From assembly GCF_025919725.1 (NCBI RefSeq), contig NZ_CP081495.1, positions 1,736,001-1,800,000 of the forward strand: a DNA stretch of 64,000 nucleotides. Reading direction: 5' to 3'. Source of the stretch: Flavobacterium agricola. GTDB taxonomy: Bacteria; Bacteroidota; Bacteroidia; Flavobacteriales; Flavobacteriaceae. The notes beneath the pieces were generated by a model. The model saw only the letters and a program-made list of their open reading frames with translations. It was not told the DNA's origin and made no database searches. Each line of letters opens with the position of its first letter. The stretch's first letter is position 1. A program made the position numbers and the translations under genes. Below, one piece after another: positions 1-9,180 of this stretch.

Positions 1-1378
1 AAAACTTTTTATAGAAAGTTACGGTTGCCAAATGAATTTTTCGGACTCTGAAATTGTAGCATCTATTTTAGCAAACGAAGGATATAATACAACGCAAAAC
101 TTGGAAGAAGCAGATTTGGTGTTAGTAAACACCTGCTCTATTCGCGATAAGGCTGAACAAACCGTTCGTAAACGTTTAGAACAATATAACCGAGTTAAAA
201 AGCACAACCCAGGAATGAAGGTTGGGGTTTTAGGTTGTATGGCAGAACGTTTAAAAAGTAAGTTTTTAGAAGAGGAAAAAATTGTAGACATGGTGGTTGG
301 TCCAGATGCTTACAAAGATATTCCGAACTTATTAAAAGATGTTGACGAAGGGCGTGAAGCTATAAACGTAATTCTTTCTAAAGAAGAAACGTATGGAGAT
401 ATTGCTCCAGTACGTTTAAACTCAAACGGAGTTACCGCATTTGTTTCAATCACACGTGGTTGTGACAATATGTGTACATTCTGTGTGGTTCCTTTTACAC
501 GTGGTAGAGAGCGCTCGCGCGAACCACAAAGTATTATGTCAGAAATTGCTGATTTATGGGAACGCGGCTTTAAAGAAATTACTTTATTAGGCCAAAACGT
601 AGATTCATACCTGTGGTACGGTGGTGGGTTAAAAAAGGATTTTGTAAAAGCAACTGAAATGGAAAAAGCAACAGCTGTTGATTTTGCTCAGTTGTTAGAT
701 ATGGTTGCTACTGCATACCCAAAAATGCGTTTTAGATTTTCAACTTCTAATCCGCAAGATATGCACGAAGAAGTAATTCATGTTATGGCAAAACACCACA
801 ACATTTGTAAATACATTCACTTACCGGTTCAATCAGGTTCTACACGTATTTTAAAAGAAATGAACCGTCAACATACTCGTGAAGAATATATGGCTTTGGT
901 AGATAAAATTTATGCTATCATTCCAGAAATTTCGTTATCACAAGATATGATTGCAGGTTTCCCAACAGAAACCGAACAAGATCATCAAGATACGTTATCT
1001 TTAATGGAATACGCAAATTACGATTTCGGATTTATGTTTGCTTATTCAGAACGTCCAGGAACCATGGCTTCGCGTAAAATGGAAGATGATGTGCCGGAAG
1101 AAGTTAAAAAACGTAGATTACAAGAAATTGTTGATTTACAACGTGCAATTGGTTTAAAACGCACGCAACGCTTTTTAGGACAAACCGTTGAAGTTTTAAT
1201 TGAAAAAGATTCTAAACGATCAGAAACGCAATGGTCTGGTAGAAACTCACAAAATACAGTAGTTGTGTTTGAAAAACAAAATTACAAAGTAGGTGATTTT
1301 GTTTTGGTTAAAATTACAGATTGTACCTCAGCAACATTAATTGGTGAAGCTGTAGGTTATTCAGAAATGCAAAGCTAA
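1..1378 (+). CDS. miaB: MiaB, tRNA-2-methylthio-N6-dimethylallyladenosine synthase (5' end missing)
   Basis: Radical-SAM methylthiotransferase that adds the 2-methylthio group to i6A37 of tRNA. The reading frame is open to the left edge; the codons before the first ATG (position 32) encode KLFIESYGCQ, the conserved start of the UPF0004 domain, so position 32 is not the true start and only a short N-terminus is missing. The N-terminal cluster cysteines are in YGCQ, VNTCS and LGCMAE; the radical-SAM CxxxCxxC is CDNMCTFC; a TRAM-like domain ends the protein. It heads a same-strand run with the sigma-54 activator and lptE. The family assignment is secure. Confidence 0.96.
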   Translation, partial: KLFIESYGCQMNFSDSEIVASILANEGYNTTQNLEEADLVLVNTCSIRDKAEQTVRKRLEQYNRVKKHNPGMKVGVLGCMAERLKSKFLEEEKIVDMVVGPDAYKDIPNLLKDVDEGREAINVILSKEETYGDIAPVRLNSNGVTAFVSITRGCDNMCTFCVVPFTRGRERSREPQSIMSEIADLWERGFKEITLLGQNVDSYLWYGGGLKKDFVKATEMEKATAVDFAQLLDMVATAYPKMRFRFSTSNPQDMHEEVIHVMAKHHNICKYIHLPVQSGSTRILKEMNRQHTREEYMALVDKIYAIIPEISLSQDMIAGFPTETEQDHQDTLSLMEYANYDFGFMFAYSERPGTMASRKMEDDVPEEVKKRRLQEIVDLQRAIGLKRTQRFLGQTVEVLIEKDSKRSETQWSGRNSQNTVVVFEKQNYKVGDFVLVKITDCTSATLIGEAVGYSEMQS

Positions 1379-1408
1379 TTAAAAACAAAGCCACATTTAA
1401 ATTTATAT

Positions 1409-2710
1409 ATGGAAAGCGTTCAAGCTATAAAACAACGATTCGAAATTATTGGTAACGACCCCAAGTTAAATAGAGCACTTGAAAAAGCCATTCAAGTTGC
1501 CCCTACTGACATTTCGGTACTAGTAACCGGAGAAAGTGGAGTTGGTAAAGAAAGCATTCCTAAAATTATACATGCACTATCTCACAGAAAACACGGCAAA
1601 TATATTGCCGTGAACTGTGGTGCAATTCCAGAAGGAACCATTGATTCTGAATTATTCGGACACGAAAAAGGCGCATTTACCGGAGCAACCACAACCCGCG
1701 AAGGTTATTTTGAAGTTGCCGATGGCGGAACCATTTTTTTAGATGAAGTTGGTGAATTACCTTTAACCACCCAAGTTCGCTTACTTCGCGTACTTGAAAA
1801 TGGTGAATTTATAAAAGTAGGTTCGTCACAAGTACAAAAAACCAACGTACGCATTGTAGCCGCAACCAACGTAAAAATGCACGAAGCTATTGAAAAAGGT
1901 AAGTTTCGTGAAGATTTGTACTACCGTTTATCAACCGTAGAAATATTTTTACCTCCATTACGCGAACGTCATGGCGATATTCATTTGTTATTCCGCAAAT
2001 TCGCATCAGATTTTGCAAACAAATACAAAATGCCTCCTATTCGTTTAGACGAAAATGCAGTAAATTATTTAACCAATTACCGTTGGAGCGGTAACATTAG
2101 GCAACTACGCAATTTTGCCGAGCAAATTTCTATTTTAGAAACCAAACGCGAGGTAAATTTAGAAACCATAAAACATTATCTACCCATGCAAGGTAAAAAC
2201 TTACCAAGCGTGATAGAACATAAAAAAGCAGATTCTGATTTTAGCAGCGAGCGCGAAATATTATACAAAGTGCTTTTTGACATGAAAGCCGATTTAAACG
2301 ATTTAAAAAAATTAACGTTAGAATTGATGCAAAACAACAATTCTAAAAACGTGCAAGAAAATAACAAATCGTTAATTCAGCGTATTTACGGTCAAGAAAA
2401 TAACATAGACAATGTAGTACCAACGCACGAACGCAATAAAGAAGAAAGTTTTGCTGCCATACCAATTGTACCACAAAACAACAAAGCAACTACGCCAGAA
2501 ATTATAAACAATTATAATTTAGACGAAGATGAAGACTATTTGTTAGCAGAAACCGTTGATGAAGAAGATTCTTTACGTTTAGACGAAAAAGAAATCGAAC
2601 TAATAAAAAAAGCTTTAGAACGCAACAACGGCAAACGCAAAGCAGCAGCAGAAGAATTAGGTATTTCTGAACGAACCTTATATCGAAAAATTAAACAATT
2701 CGATTTATAG
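1409..2710 (+). CDS. Sigma-54-dependent transcriptional activator without receiver domain
   Basis: AAA+ activator of RNA polymerase-sigma54. The 433-residue protein starts directly with the ATPase: Walker A GESGVGKE at residues 41-48, the sigma-54 contact loop GAFTGA at 88-93, and Walker B FLDEVGEL further on. There is no N-terminal receiver, GAF or PAS domain. A linker of low complexity follows at about 260-380, and a Fis-type helix-turn-helix closes the protein (KRKAAAEELGISERTLYRKI). Lacking a sensory domain, it may be constitutively competent or controlled by its abundance; its targets cannot be read from the sequence. It lies 30 nt after miaB and one base before the lptE start codon. Confidence 0.93.
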   Translation: MESVQAIKQRFEIIGNDPKLNRALEKAIQVAPTDISVLVTGESGVGKESIPKIIHALSHRKHGKYIAVNCGAIPEGTIDSELFGHEKGAFTGATTTREGYFEVADGGTIFLDEVGELPLTTQVRLLRVLENGEFIKVGSSQVQKTNVRIVAATNVKMHEAIEKGKFREDLYYRLSTVEIFLPPLRERHGDIHLLFRKFASDFANKYKMPPIRLDENAVNYLTNYRWSGNIRQLRNFAEQISILETKREVNLETIKHYLPMQGKNLPSVIEHKKADSDFSSEREILYKVLFDMKADLNDLKKLTLELMQNNNSKNVQENNKSLIQRIYGQENNIDNVVPTHERNKEESFAAIPIVPQNNKATTPEIINNYNLDEDEDYLLAETVDEEDSLRLDEKEIELIKKALERNNGKRKAAAEELGISERTLYRKIKQFDL

Positions 2711-2711
2711 C

Positions 2712-3218
2712 ATGAAAAAATTATACAAAATAATATTACCAAGCCTTTTATTAGTACTTTTATCAGGCTGTGGTATTTATAGCTTTACTGGTGCAGGGCC
2801 AATTAACGCAAAATCTTTTCAGGTAAATTATTTTTTAAATAATGCGTTATTGGTAGAGCCAGGTATTGACAGAAAATTTACAGTTGCCTTGCAAGATTTA
2901 ATTCAGAACCAAACCAATTTGGTATTAACAAATGCCGATGGCGAATTGGTTTATGAAGGTGAGATTGTAGATTATCGTATTACCCCAATGGCAGCAACAG
3001 CCAATCAGTTTGCAGCTCAAAACCGTTTAACTATTAGCGTTAACGTACGTTTTATGAGTAAAAATGATCCGGAAGATGATTTTGAAAAACGTTTTTCTCA
3101 TTTTTACGATTACTCAGGCGATGCTATTTTAACGGGAGCACAATTAAATACAGCGGTTGACGAAATTTTTGAACGTATTACACAAGATGTTTTTACAGCA
3201 TCTTTAGCTAAATGGTAA
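2712..3218 (+). CDS. lptE: LptE-like outer-membrane LPS assembly lipoprotein
   Basis: Small lipoprotein of 168 residues. The N-terminus is a lipoprotein signal peptide with lipobox LLSGCG, so the mature protein begins at Cys20 and is anchored to a membrane. The following segment (GIYSFTGAG) and the length fit the Bacteroidota LptE/LptE-like family, which plugs the LptD barrel that inserts lipopolysaccharide into the outer leaflet. The start codon is one base after the stop codon of the sigma-54 activator, so the two are probably translated from one mRNA. The assignment rests on the lipobox, length and conserved position rather than on a catalytic motif. Confidence 0.8.
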   Translation: MKKLYKIILPSLLLVLLSGCGIYSFTGAGPINAKSFQVNYFLNNALLVEPGIDRKFTVALQDLIQNQTNLVLTNADGELVYEGEIVDYRITPMAATANQFAAQNRLTISVNVRFMSKNDPEDDFEKRFSHFYDYSGDAILTGAQLNTAVDEIFERITQDVFTASLAKW

Positions 3219-3224
3219 ACAAGA

Positions 3225-4115
3225 TTGACGAAAAATGATTTAACATATTTATTGGCGCATCCGCATCAAATTACCCCGGAGCAAACAACCGAGTTAGAAA
3301 AGGTTTTGCAAAACTTTCCTTTTTTTCAATCGGTGCGTGTGCTTTACCTAAAAGGTTTGTTTAATCAAAACAATTTTAATTACAATAAAGAGTTAAAAAT
3401 AACGGCAGCTTATACAACCAATCGTACGTTGTTGTTTCATTTTATTACTTCAAATTTTTTACAAAATATTTCTGCCGAATCTGTTTCAGAAAACAAAGAA
3501 AATAATACATTTGTTACCGAAACAAAAATTGAAACAATTGCTCCAGTAATTCCTGATAGCGAACCGTTAGAGCGGTCGATTAAAAAATTAATTAATCAGG
3601 TCGACAACCACGCAAATTCGTTTATTATTAATTGGGGGGAAGAAGTTGAAAAGGTAGAAATTAATTCAACACCAAAAAAAATAGAACCAACATCAAATAC
3701 CGATTCCGATCAGTTGGTTGCTTTTAATACCAATGAATCGCATTCGTTTTCGCAATGGTTGCAGCTTACTAAAATGAAACCCATTGAACGTGAAGATATA
3801 GAAAAGCCAAAACCAGAAGCATCTATTGAAGAAGATAGTAAAACTACTAAATTTGAGCTGATTGATAAATTTATTGAAGCAAATCCGAAAATAGGAACAG
3901 TAAAGCAAGCTATTGCACCGGTTAACGTTGAAAAATCGAATCAGGAAAATTCAAGGTTAATGACCGAAACATTAGCAAAAATATATTTAGATCAAAAAAA
4001 ATATCAAAAAGCAATACAAGCTTATGAGATTTTAATTTTGAAATATCCAGAAAAAAGTAGTTTATTTGCAGAACGAATTACCGAAATAAAAAAAATTCAG
4101 AACAACAATAATTAA
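3225..4115 (+). CDS. Hypothetical protein with C-terminal TPR-like repeat
   Basis: A 296-residue protein of unknown function. The C-terminus contains a TPR-like helix pair (LAKIYLDQKKYQKAIQAYEI), the middle is acidic and low in complexity, and there is no signal peptide or membrane segment. The frame has a stop codon (the lptE stop) only six bases upstream, and the first usable codon is TTG at 3225, so a non-ATG start is likely. It sits between lptE and secG, six bases after lptE, in a cluster concerned with export and the envelope. I cannot assign a function. Confidence 0.8.
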   Translation: MTKNDLTYLLAHPHQITPEQTTELEKVLQNFPFFQSVRVLYLKGLFNQNNFNYNKELKITAAYTTNRTLLFHFITSNFLQNISAESVSENKENNTFVTETKIETIAPVIPDSEPLERSIKKLINQVDNHANSFIINWGEEVEKVEINSTPKKIEPTSNTDSDQLVAFNTNESHSFSQWLQLTKMKPIEREDIEKPKPEASIEEDSKTTKFELIDKFIEANPKIGTVKQAIAPVNVEKSNQENSRLMTETLAKIYLDQKKYQKAIQAYEILILKYPEKSSLFAERITEIKKIQNNNN

Positions 4116-4127
4116 AAAACAACCAAT

Positions 4128-4463
4128 ATGTTTACACTTTTTTTAGTACTTATTACTATTGTGTGCTTATTATTAATCGTAGTTATAATGGTACAAAATC
4201 CTAAAGGTGGAGGTTTATCTTCAGCAATTGGAGGAACACAAATGTTAGGAGGCGTTCAGAAAACTTCAGACTTTTTAGACAGAAGTACATGGACATTAGG
4301 GTGCCTATTAATGGCTTTAATCTTATTATCTTCTATCAGCTTTACATCAGCTTACGGAGATACAGGATCTATTTTAATAGATAACACTGTGGTACCAGCA
4401 TCTTTACCAGAAGCTCCACAAACTATTACCAACGAAGTTCCGGCAGAAACTCCAGCAGAATAA
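4128..4463 (+). CDS. secG: Protein translocase subunit SecG
   Basis: Small auxiliary subunit of the SecYEG channel in the inner membrane. The 111-residue protein has an N-terminal hydrophobic helix, the SecG signature around VQNPKGGGLSSAIGG, a second helix at about residues 60-85 and a short Ala/Pro/Glu-rich tail. It is the last gene before a strong terminator at 4492-4522, so the miaB-to-secG run probably ends here and groES starts a new transcript. Confidence 0.95.
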   Translation: MFTLFLVLITIVCLLLIVVIMVQNPKGGGLSSAIGGTQMLGGVQKTSDFLDRSTWTLGCLLMALILLSSISFTSAYGDTGSILIDNTVVPASLPEAPQTITNEVPAETPAE

Positions 4464-4491
4464 TTAAGTATTTACATACATCAATATAGAA

Positions 4492-4522
4492 TGTCAGTTT
4501 TGTGAAAAACTGACATTTTTTT
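4492..4522 (+). terminator. Rho-independent terminator after secG
   Basis: TGTCAGTTTT, loop GTGA, AAAACTGACA, then seven T. A perfect 10-bp stem separating secG from groES. Confidence 0.85.
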
Positions 4523-4547
4523 ATGCAAAATTGTCAGCAAAAATGAA

Positions 4548-4575
4548 TTGGCACACTTTCTGAATTATATTTTAG
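4548..4575 (+). promoter_or_regulatory. Candidate groES promoter
   Basis: TTG at 4548-4550 is followed 17 bases later by TATTTTAG, close to the Bacteroidota -7 element TAnnTTTG. The same stretch also reads TGGCAC (4549-4554) followed by CTGA, which resembles half of a sigma-54 site. The start codon of groES is at 4608. I cannot decide between the two readings. Confidence 0.4.
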
Positions 4576-4607
4576 TGTAATTTTAATTATAATAAAACAA
4601 ATTAAAT

Positions 4608-4883
4608 ATGGCATTAAACATTAAACCATTAGCAGATCGCGTAATCGTTGAACCGGCTGCAGCTGAAACACAAACAGCATCTGGAATCATCATCCCTGAT
4701 ACAGCTAAAGAAAAACCACAAAAAGGAATTGTTGTTGCTGTAGGAAATGGGAAAAAAGACGAACCTTTAACTGTAAAAGTTGGTGATACCGTTTTATATG
4801 GTAAATACGCAGGTACCGATTTAAAGTTTGAAGGAAAAGATTATTTAATTATGCGTGAAGATGATATTTTAGCAATCATCTAA
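4608..4883 (+). CDS. groES: Co-chaperonin GroES
   Basis: The 10-kDa lid of the GroEL chaperonin. The 91-residue length is standard. The N-terminal segment IKPLADRVIVEP, the mobile-loop region AAETQTASGIIIPD and the C-terminal YLIMREDDILAII are all characteristic. It is followed 60 bases later by groEL, the usual bicistronic heat-shock operon, with the joint terminator after groEL. Confidence 0.98.
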   Translation: MALNIKPLADRVIVEPAAAETQTASGIIIPDTAKEKPQKGIVVAVGNGKKDEPLTVKVGDTVLYGKYAGTDLKFEGKDYLIMREDDILAII

Positions 4884-4943
4884 TTGAGAAAAAAGAATTA
4901 AAGTAACATTTAACTAAACTCAAAAAAATTAAACAAAATTAAA

Positions 4944-6572
4944 ATGGCAAAAGATATAAAATTTGATACAGACGCTCGCGAAGGTTTAAAACGCGGTGTT
5001 GATGCATTAGCTAATGCAGTAAAAGTAACCTTAGGTCCAAAAGGTAGAAACGTTATTATTTCTAAATCTTTCGGTGCTCCTCACGTAACTAAAGATGGTG
5101 TTTCAGTAGCGAAAGAAGTTGAGCTAGTTGATACGTTAGAAAACATGGGCGCACAAATGGTTAAAGAAGTTGCGTCTAAAACCAACGATTTAGCTGGTGA
5201 CGGAACAACAACTGCAACTGTTTTAGCACAAGCAATTGTTAAAGAAGGTTTAAAAAACGTTGCTGCCGGAGCAAATCCGATGGATTTAAAACGCGGTATT
5301 GATAAAGCAGTTGAAGCTATTGTAGCTGATTTAGCAACACAAGCGCAAGAAGTTGGTTCTACTACAGAAAAAATTAAACAAATCGCATCTATTTCTGCTA
5401 ACAACGACGAGGTTATCGGTGAATTAATCGCTGAAGCTTTTGGTAAAGTAGGTAAAGAAGGTGTTATTACGGTTGAAGAAGCTAAAGGAACAGATACATA
5501 CGTTGATGTTGTTGAAGGTATGCAATTTGACCGCGGATATTTATCACCATATTTCGTTACAAATCCTGAAAAAATGGAAACGGAATTTGATAACCCATAC
5601 ATTTTATTATACGACAAAAAAATATCTTCTTTAAAAGAATTATTACCTGTTTTAGAGCCGGTAGCGCAATCAGGTAAAGCTTTATTGATTATTGCTGAAG
5701 ATGTAGATGGCGAAGCTTTATCTACCTTAGTAGTAAACAAATTACGCGGTGCTTTAAAAATTGCTGCGGTAAAAGCGCCAGGTTTTGGTGATAGAAGAAA
5801 AGCAATGTTAGAAGATATTGCTATTTTAACAGGTGGAGTTGTTATTGCTGAAGAAAGCGGTTATACATTAGAAAATGCAACTTTAGAAATGTTAGGAACT
5901 GCAGAAAGAGTTTCTATTGATAAAGATAACACAACTATTGTAAACGGTGCTGGTGATTCTGAAATGATTAAAAACAGAGTGAACCAAATTAAAGCGCAAA
6001 TGGAAACTACAACGTCTGATTACGACCGCGAAAAGTTACAAGAGCGTTTAGCTAAATTAGCTGGTGGTGTTGCTGTTTTATACGTAGGTGCAGCTTCTGA
6101 AGTTGAAATGAAAGAGAAAAAAGACCGTGTAGATGATGCATTACATGCAACACGTGCAGCAGTTGAAGAAGGAATTGTTGCTGGTGGTGGTGTAGCTTTA
6201 TTACGTGCTAAAAATGTTTTAGCAAACGTAAGTGCGCTTAATGCTGACGAAAAAACCGGTATTCAAATCGTAGCGCGTGCTATTGAAGCACCTTTACGTA
6301 CCATAGTAGAAAACGCAGGTTTAGAAGGTTCTGTAATTGTTGCTAAAGTAAACGAAGGTTCTGGTAACTTTGGATACAACGCAAAATCTGACGAATATGT
6401 AGATATGTTAGCAGCTGGTATTATCGATCCTAAAAAAGTAACTCGTGTAGCTTTAGAAAATGCTGCGTCAGTTTCTGGAATGATTTTAACTACAGAATGT
6501 GCTTTAGTTGATATTAAAGATGAAGGAGCAAGCCAAATGCCAATGGGCGGAGGTATGCCTGGAATGATGTAA
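4944..6572 (+). CDS. groL: Chaperonin GroEL
   Basis: The 60-kDa ATP-dependent folding chaperonin, 542 residues. It carries the nucleotide-binding signature DGTTTATVLAQAIV, the conserved substrate-binding apical domain, and the glycine/methionine-rich C-terminal tail GGGMPGMM. Together with groES it folds cytosolic proteins. An antisense open frame of 219 codons across 5081-5740 is a composition artefact of this highly biased gene. Confidence 0.99.
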   Translation: MAKDIKFDTDAREGLKRGVDALANAVKVTLGPKGRNVIISKSFGAPHVTKDGVSVAKEVELVDTLENMGAQMVKEVASKTNDLAGDGTTTATVLAQAIVKEGLKNVAAGANPMDLKRGIDKAVEAIVADLATQAQEVGSTTEKIKQIASISANNDEVIGELIAEAFGKVGKEGVITVEEAKGTDTYVDVVEGMQFDRGYLSPYFVTNPEKMETEFDNPYILLYDKKISSLKELLPVLEPVAQSGKALLIIAEDVDGEALSTLVVNKLRGALKIAAVKAPGFGDRRKAMLEDIAILTGGVVIAEESGYTLENATLEMLGTAERVSIDKDNTTIVNGAGDSEMIKNRVNQIKAQMETTTSDYDREKLQERLAKLAGGVAVLYVGAASEVEMKEKKDRVDDALHATRAAVEEGIVAGGGVALLRAKNVLANVSALNADEKTGIQIVARAIEAPLRTIVENAGLEGSVIVAKVNEGSGNFGYNAKSDEYVDMLAAGIIDPKKVTRVALENAASVSGMILTTECALVDIKDEGASQMPMGGGMPGMM

Positions 6573-6589
6573 TATTTTATTTACAAACA

Positions 6590-6622
6590 AAAAAAGCCAA
6601 CTCGTACGAGCTGGCTTTTTTT
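6590..6622. terminator. Bidirectional terminator between groEL and brnQ
   Basis: AGCCA-a-CTCGtaCGAG-c-TGGCT with an A-run on the left and a T-run on the right, between convergent genes. Confidence 0.85.
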
Positions 6623-6638
6623 GTTATATATTAATTAG

Positions 6639-7952
6639 TTAAACCGATTGTGGTTCATTTTTTTTACCAATAAAATAACCAACTACAAAACCAATAAGCG
6701 ATGGCAATACCCAACCCAAACCAAAATCAAATAACGGAATCTGATTTAAAAATGCATCAAAACTTGGGGTTACAACATTATTCATTTCATAAATTAGCTT
6801 AATAACCATTAATAAAGCAATAATACTGGTAGCTAAAATTGCACCAACATACGCTTGTTTTACTTTTACAAATCCGCCAAAAAATAAAGCGTATAATATT
6901 AAAGTAATCGTTATTGGATAAACAAATGCCAACGGCGGGTAAGCAAAGTTAATAATCGCATCAACCCCATAAATAGATAAAAATAAAGACACCAAAGCAC
7001 AAATAATAACAAAAGCTTCGTATTTAATTTTTCCGTTGGTTAAATCGCTAAAAAATAAACCTGCAGCTGTAGTTAACGCAATTGCTGTGGTTAAACAAGC
7101 AAATCCCATAGCTAAAGCTATTGCAATTAAACCATATTCTCCTAGAATGTTTGCTGCAATAGTAATCAACAATTCAGAGCGAGAAATACCGGTATCATAA
7201 ATACCTGAAGATGCACCCAAATATATTAAACCACCATAAACAAATAATAAGCTTAAAACTGAAATTACACCTGAAATAATAACAACTTGTGTTTTGCTTT
7301 TATTATCGGTATAACCTTTAGCTTTTGTTGCTTTAATAATAATTCCAGCAAAAATAACAGAAGCCAAAACATCTAAAGTTTGGTATCCTTCTGTAAACGC
7401 ATATGAAAAGGCATTAATCATGTTTAACTCTGTTTGCTCTGTAGCCGATTGCGGATTAATAACGCCAGCAAAAATTAACAAAGCCAACAACACCAACAAT
7501 ATTGGGGTTAATACGTTACCAATTACGTCAACAATTTTTGATGGACGAATAGATAGTGCTATCGTAATAATAAAAAACAGCAAACAAGGAATAAAAGCAC
7601 CAACTGAAGGAAAAAAAGTACTAACTCCAACCTCGTACGTTACAGCTGCTGTTCTTGGAATTGCAATTAACGGTCCAATGCAAATCATAATAATCGTACC
7701 AATAATTGTACTTAATTTACTGCTAATTATTGCCCCCAAATCATTAAATGAATCTCCAAATTTAATTACTGCTAAAATACCTGTAAACGGTAATAAAATA
7801 CCAGATAAGCCAAAAGCTAAAATTGCTATTAAAAATTCGTTACCTACTTTAACGCCAATATGCGGAGGTAATAATAAATTACCGGCACCAAAAAACATGG
7901 CAAATAAAGCAAAGCCAATAGTTAAGGTGTGTGTGAATTTTTTATTATTCAT
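6639..7952 (-). CDS. brnQ: Branched-chain amino acid transport system II carrier protein
   Basis: A sodium- or proton-coupled importer of leucine, isoleucine and valine in the inner membrane. The 437-residue, very hydrophobic protein has about 12 membrane helices and the LIV-II signature near its N-terminus (GFALFAMFFGAGNLLLPP). It is convergent with groEL and probably monocistronic: a TATATTTG -7 element lies on the minus strand at 7984-7991, about 30 bases upstream of the start codon, and the terminator of the next gene lies just behind it. Confidence 0.95.
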   Translation of the reverse strand: MNNKKFTHTLTIGFALFAMFFGAGNLLLPPHIGVKVGNEFLIAILAFGLSGILLPFTGILAVIKFGDSFNDLGAIISSKLSTIIGTIIMICIGPLIAIPRTAAVTYEVGVSTFFPSVGAFIPCLLFFIITIALSIRPSKIVDVIGNVLTPILLVLLALLIFAGVINPQSATEQTELNMINAFSYAFTEGYQTLDVLASVIFAGIIIKATKAKGYTDNKSKTQVVIISGVISVLSLLFVYGGLIYLGASSGIYDTGISRSELLITIAANILGEYGLIAIALAMGFACLTTAIALTTAAGLFFSDLTNGKIKYEAFVIICALVSLFLSIYGVDAIINFAYPPLAFVYPITITLILYALFFGGFVKVKQAYVGAILATSIIALLMVIKLIYEMNNVVTPSFDAFLNQIPLFDFGLGWVLPSLIGFVVGYFIGKKNEPQSV

Positions 7953-7983
7953 CTTGTAATGTGAAATGTTTGTTAAGTTATTT

Positions 7984-7991
7984 CAAATATA
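7984..7991 (-). promoter_or_regulatory. -7 element upstream of brnQ
   Basis: Minus strand TATATTTG, an exact TAnnTTTG match; no clear TTG at the expected -33 distance. Confidence 0.5.
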
Positions 7992-8006
7992 AGATTATCA
8001 TATAAA

Positions 8007-8038
8007 TAAAAAACCCTCAAGTAAAAAACTTGAGGGCT
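8007..8038 (-). terminator. Terminator of the arginase-family gene
   Basis: CCCTCAAGT, loop AAAAA, ACTTGAGGG; the U-run lies on the minus strand, so it ends transcription coming from the arginase-family gene. Confidence 0.85.
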
Positions 8039-8057
8039 TATTTAAAATTTTAACATA

Positions 8058-9141
8058 TTAAGCACGTTTAAATGCAATTTTTTCTCCAACTTTTAGCTTA
8101 TTAGATTTTGCTAAAACGCCGCACATATGAAATAACATTCTAGCGCCAACGTTTCCGTCCCAATCATCAGATTCTCCTGGAGCAACTTCAACCAAATCAA
8201 ATCCAATAATTTGCTTATTTGTAGCTGCTAAACGTGAAAGTAAATAAGTAGCTTGTTCAAATGAAAAACCACCTGGTACTGGAGTTCCTGTATTTGGACA
8301 ATACCACGGGAACATGCCATCAATATCAAATGAAATAGCAACTTTTTCTGGTAACGCAGCAATTATTGTATCACATTGTTGTTGCCAAGTTACGCCTTCA
8401 AAAGTTTCTTGTTTTAAATCCATATCAGTATGCACAATAACACGGTCTTTTTGAGCAACGTCAACTTCTTGCTCACAAAAATCACGAATACCAACTTGAA
8501 CAATTTTTGATATTTGAGGAATTTGTAAAGCATTATACATAATTGATGCATGCGAATAGGTAAATCCTTCGTAAGCAATACGTAAATCCATGTGTGCATC
8601 TAAATGCAAAATGCCAAAAGAATCGTGTTTTGTAGCTAAAGCTTGGTAATATCCTAACGGAGTAGAATGATCACCTCCTAAGAGTGCTACCAACTTTCCT
8701 TGATCCATCCAATGTAAAATACGCGCTTTTACTTCGTCGTTCATGGTTGCACAAGCACGATTAATTTTATCTAAATCTGCTTGCAAAGCAGGAAACGTTT
8801 CTACAGCTTCACCGTTTTCTAAAGCTTCAATAATAGGTTGAGCTAAGCTTTTATATTTTTCAGAATTTTCAGCCCAATGTTCTGGCGCTTGATCCATATA
8901 AATACCTAATTTCCATAATTCTGGAAATTCTTGGTGATTTAAATCAACCTGAAAAGACGCATCCATAATAGCATCTGGTCCTTCAGATGCTCCTGCGCCG
9001 TAGCTAACGGTAACTTCCCAAGGAACCGGAACAATAACAATATCACTTTCTTCAGCTGTAAACGGTAATCCGTAAACCGTTGCATCTGCTAATCCTGGTT
9101 GAGAAGGATCAAAATTCTATTTTTTTTTGTTTTGTTGACAT
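8058..9141 (-). CDS. Arginase/agmatinase-family ureohydrolase (frameshifted near the N-terminus)
   Basis: A dinuclear metal hydrolase that releases urea from a guanidino compound. The metal-ligand motifs GGDHS, HLDAHMD and SFDIDG are all present. The longest ATG frame starts at 8966 and lacks the family motif VPVPWEVTVSYGAGASEGP, which is encoded in frame just upstream. A good ATG at 9141 begins MSTKQKKIEF and meets TGA one base out of frame: reading TTT instead of TTTT at 9111-9114 restores a 360-residue protein beginning MSTKQKKIEFDPSQPG. The substrate (agmatine, arginine, guanidine or another) cannot be told from sequence. It follows kynU by 39 bases and may be cotranscribed with it. Confidence 0.8.
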
Positions 9142-9180
9142 TTTATCAATCTAAATTATACTGCAAATTTAAATATTTTT

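Noticed and set aside
4549..4564. Clear sigma-54 promoter before groES
   Set aside because: The -24 TGGCAC half is good but the -12 GC is replaced by GA, so I keep it only as a possibility.
5081..5740. 219-codon open frame antisense to groEL
   Set aside because: Lies wholly inside groEL on the opposite strand, is Ser/Thr-rich as expected from mirrored codon bias, and has no domain signal.
7420..7959. 179-codon open frame antisense to brnQ
   Set aside because: Mirror frame of a hydrophobic membrane protein gene; no promoter or family match.
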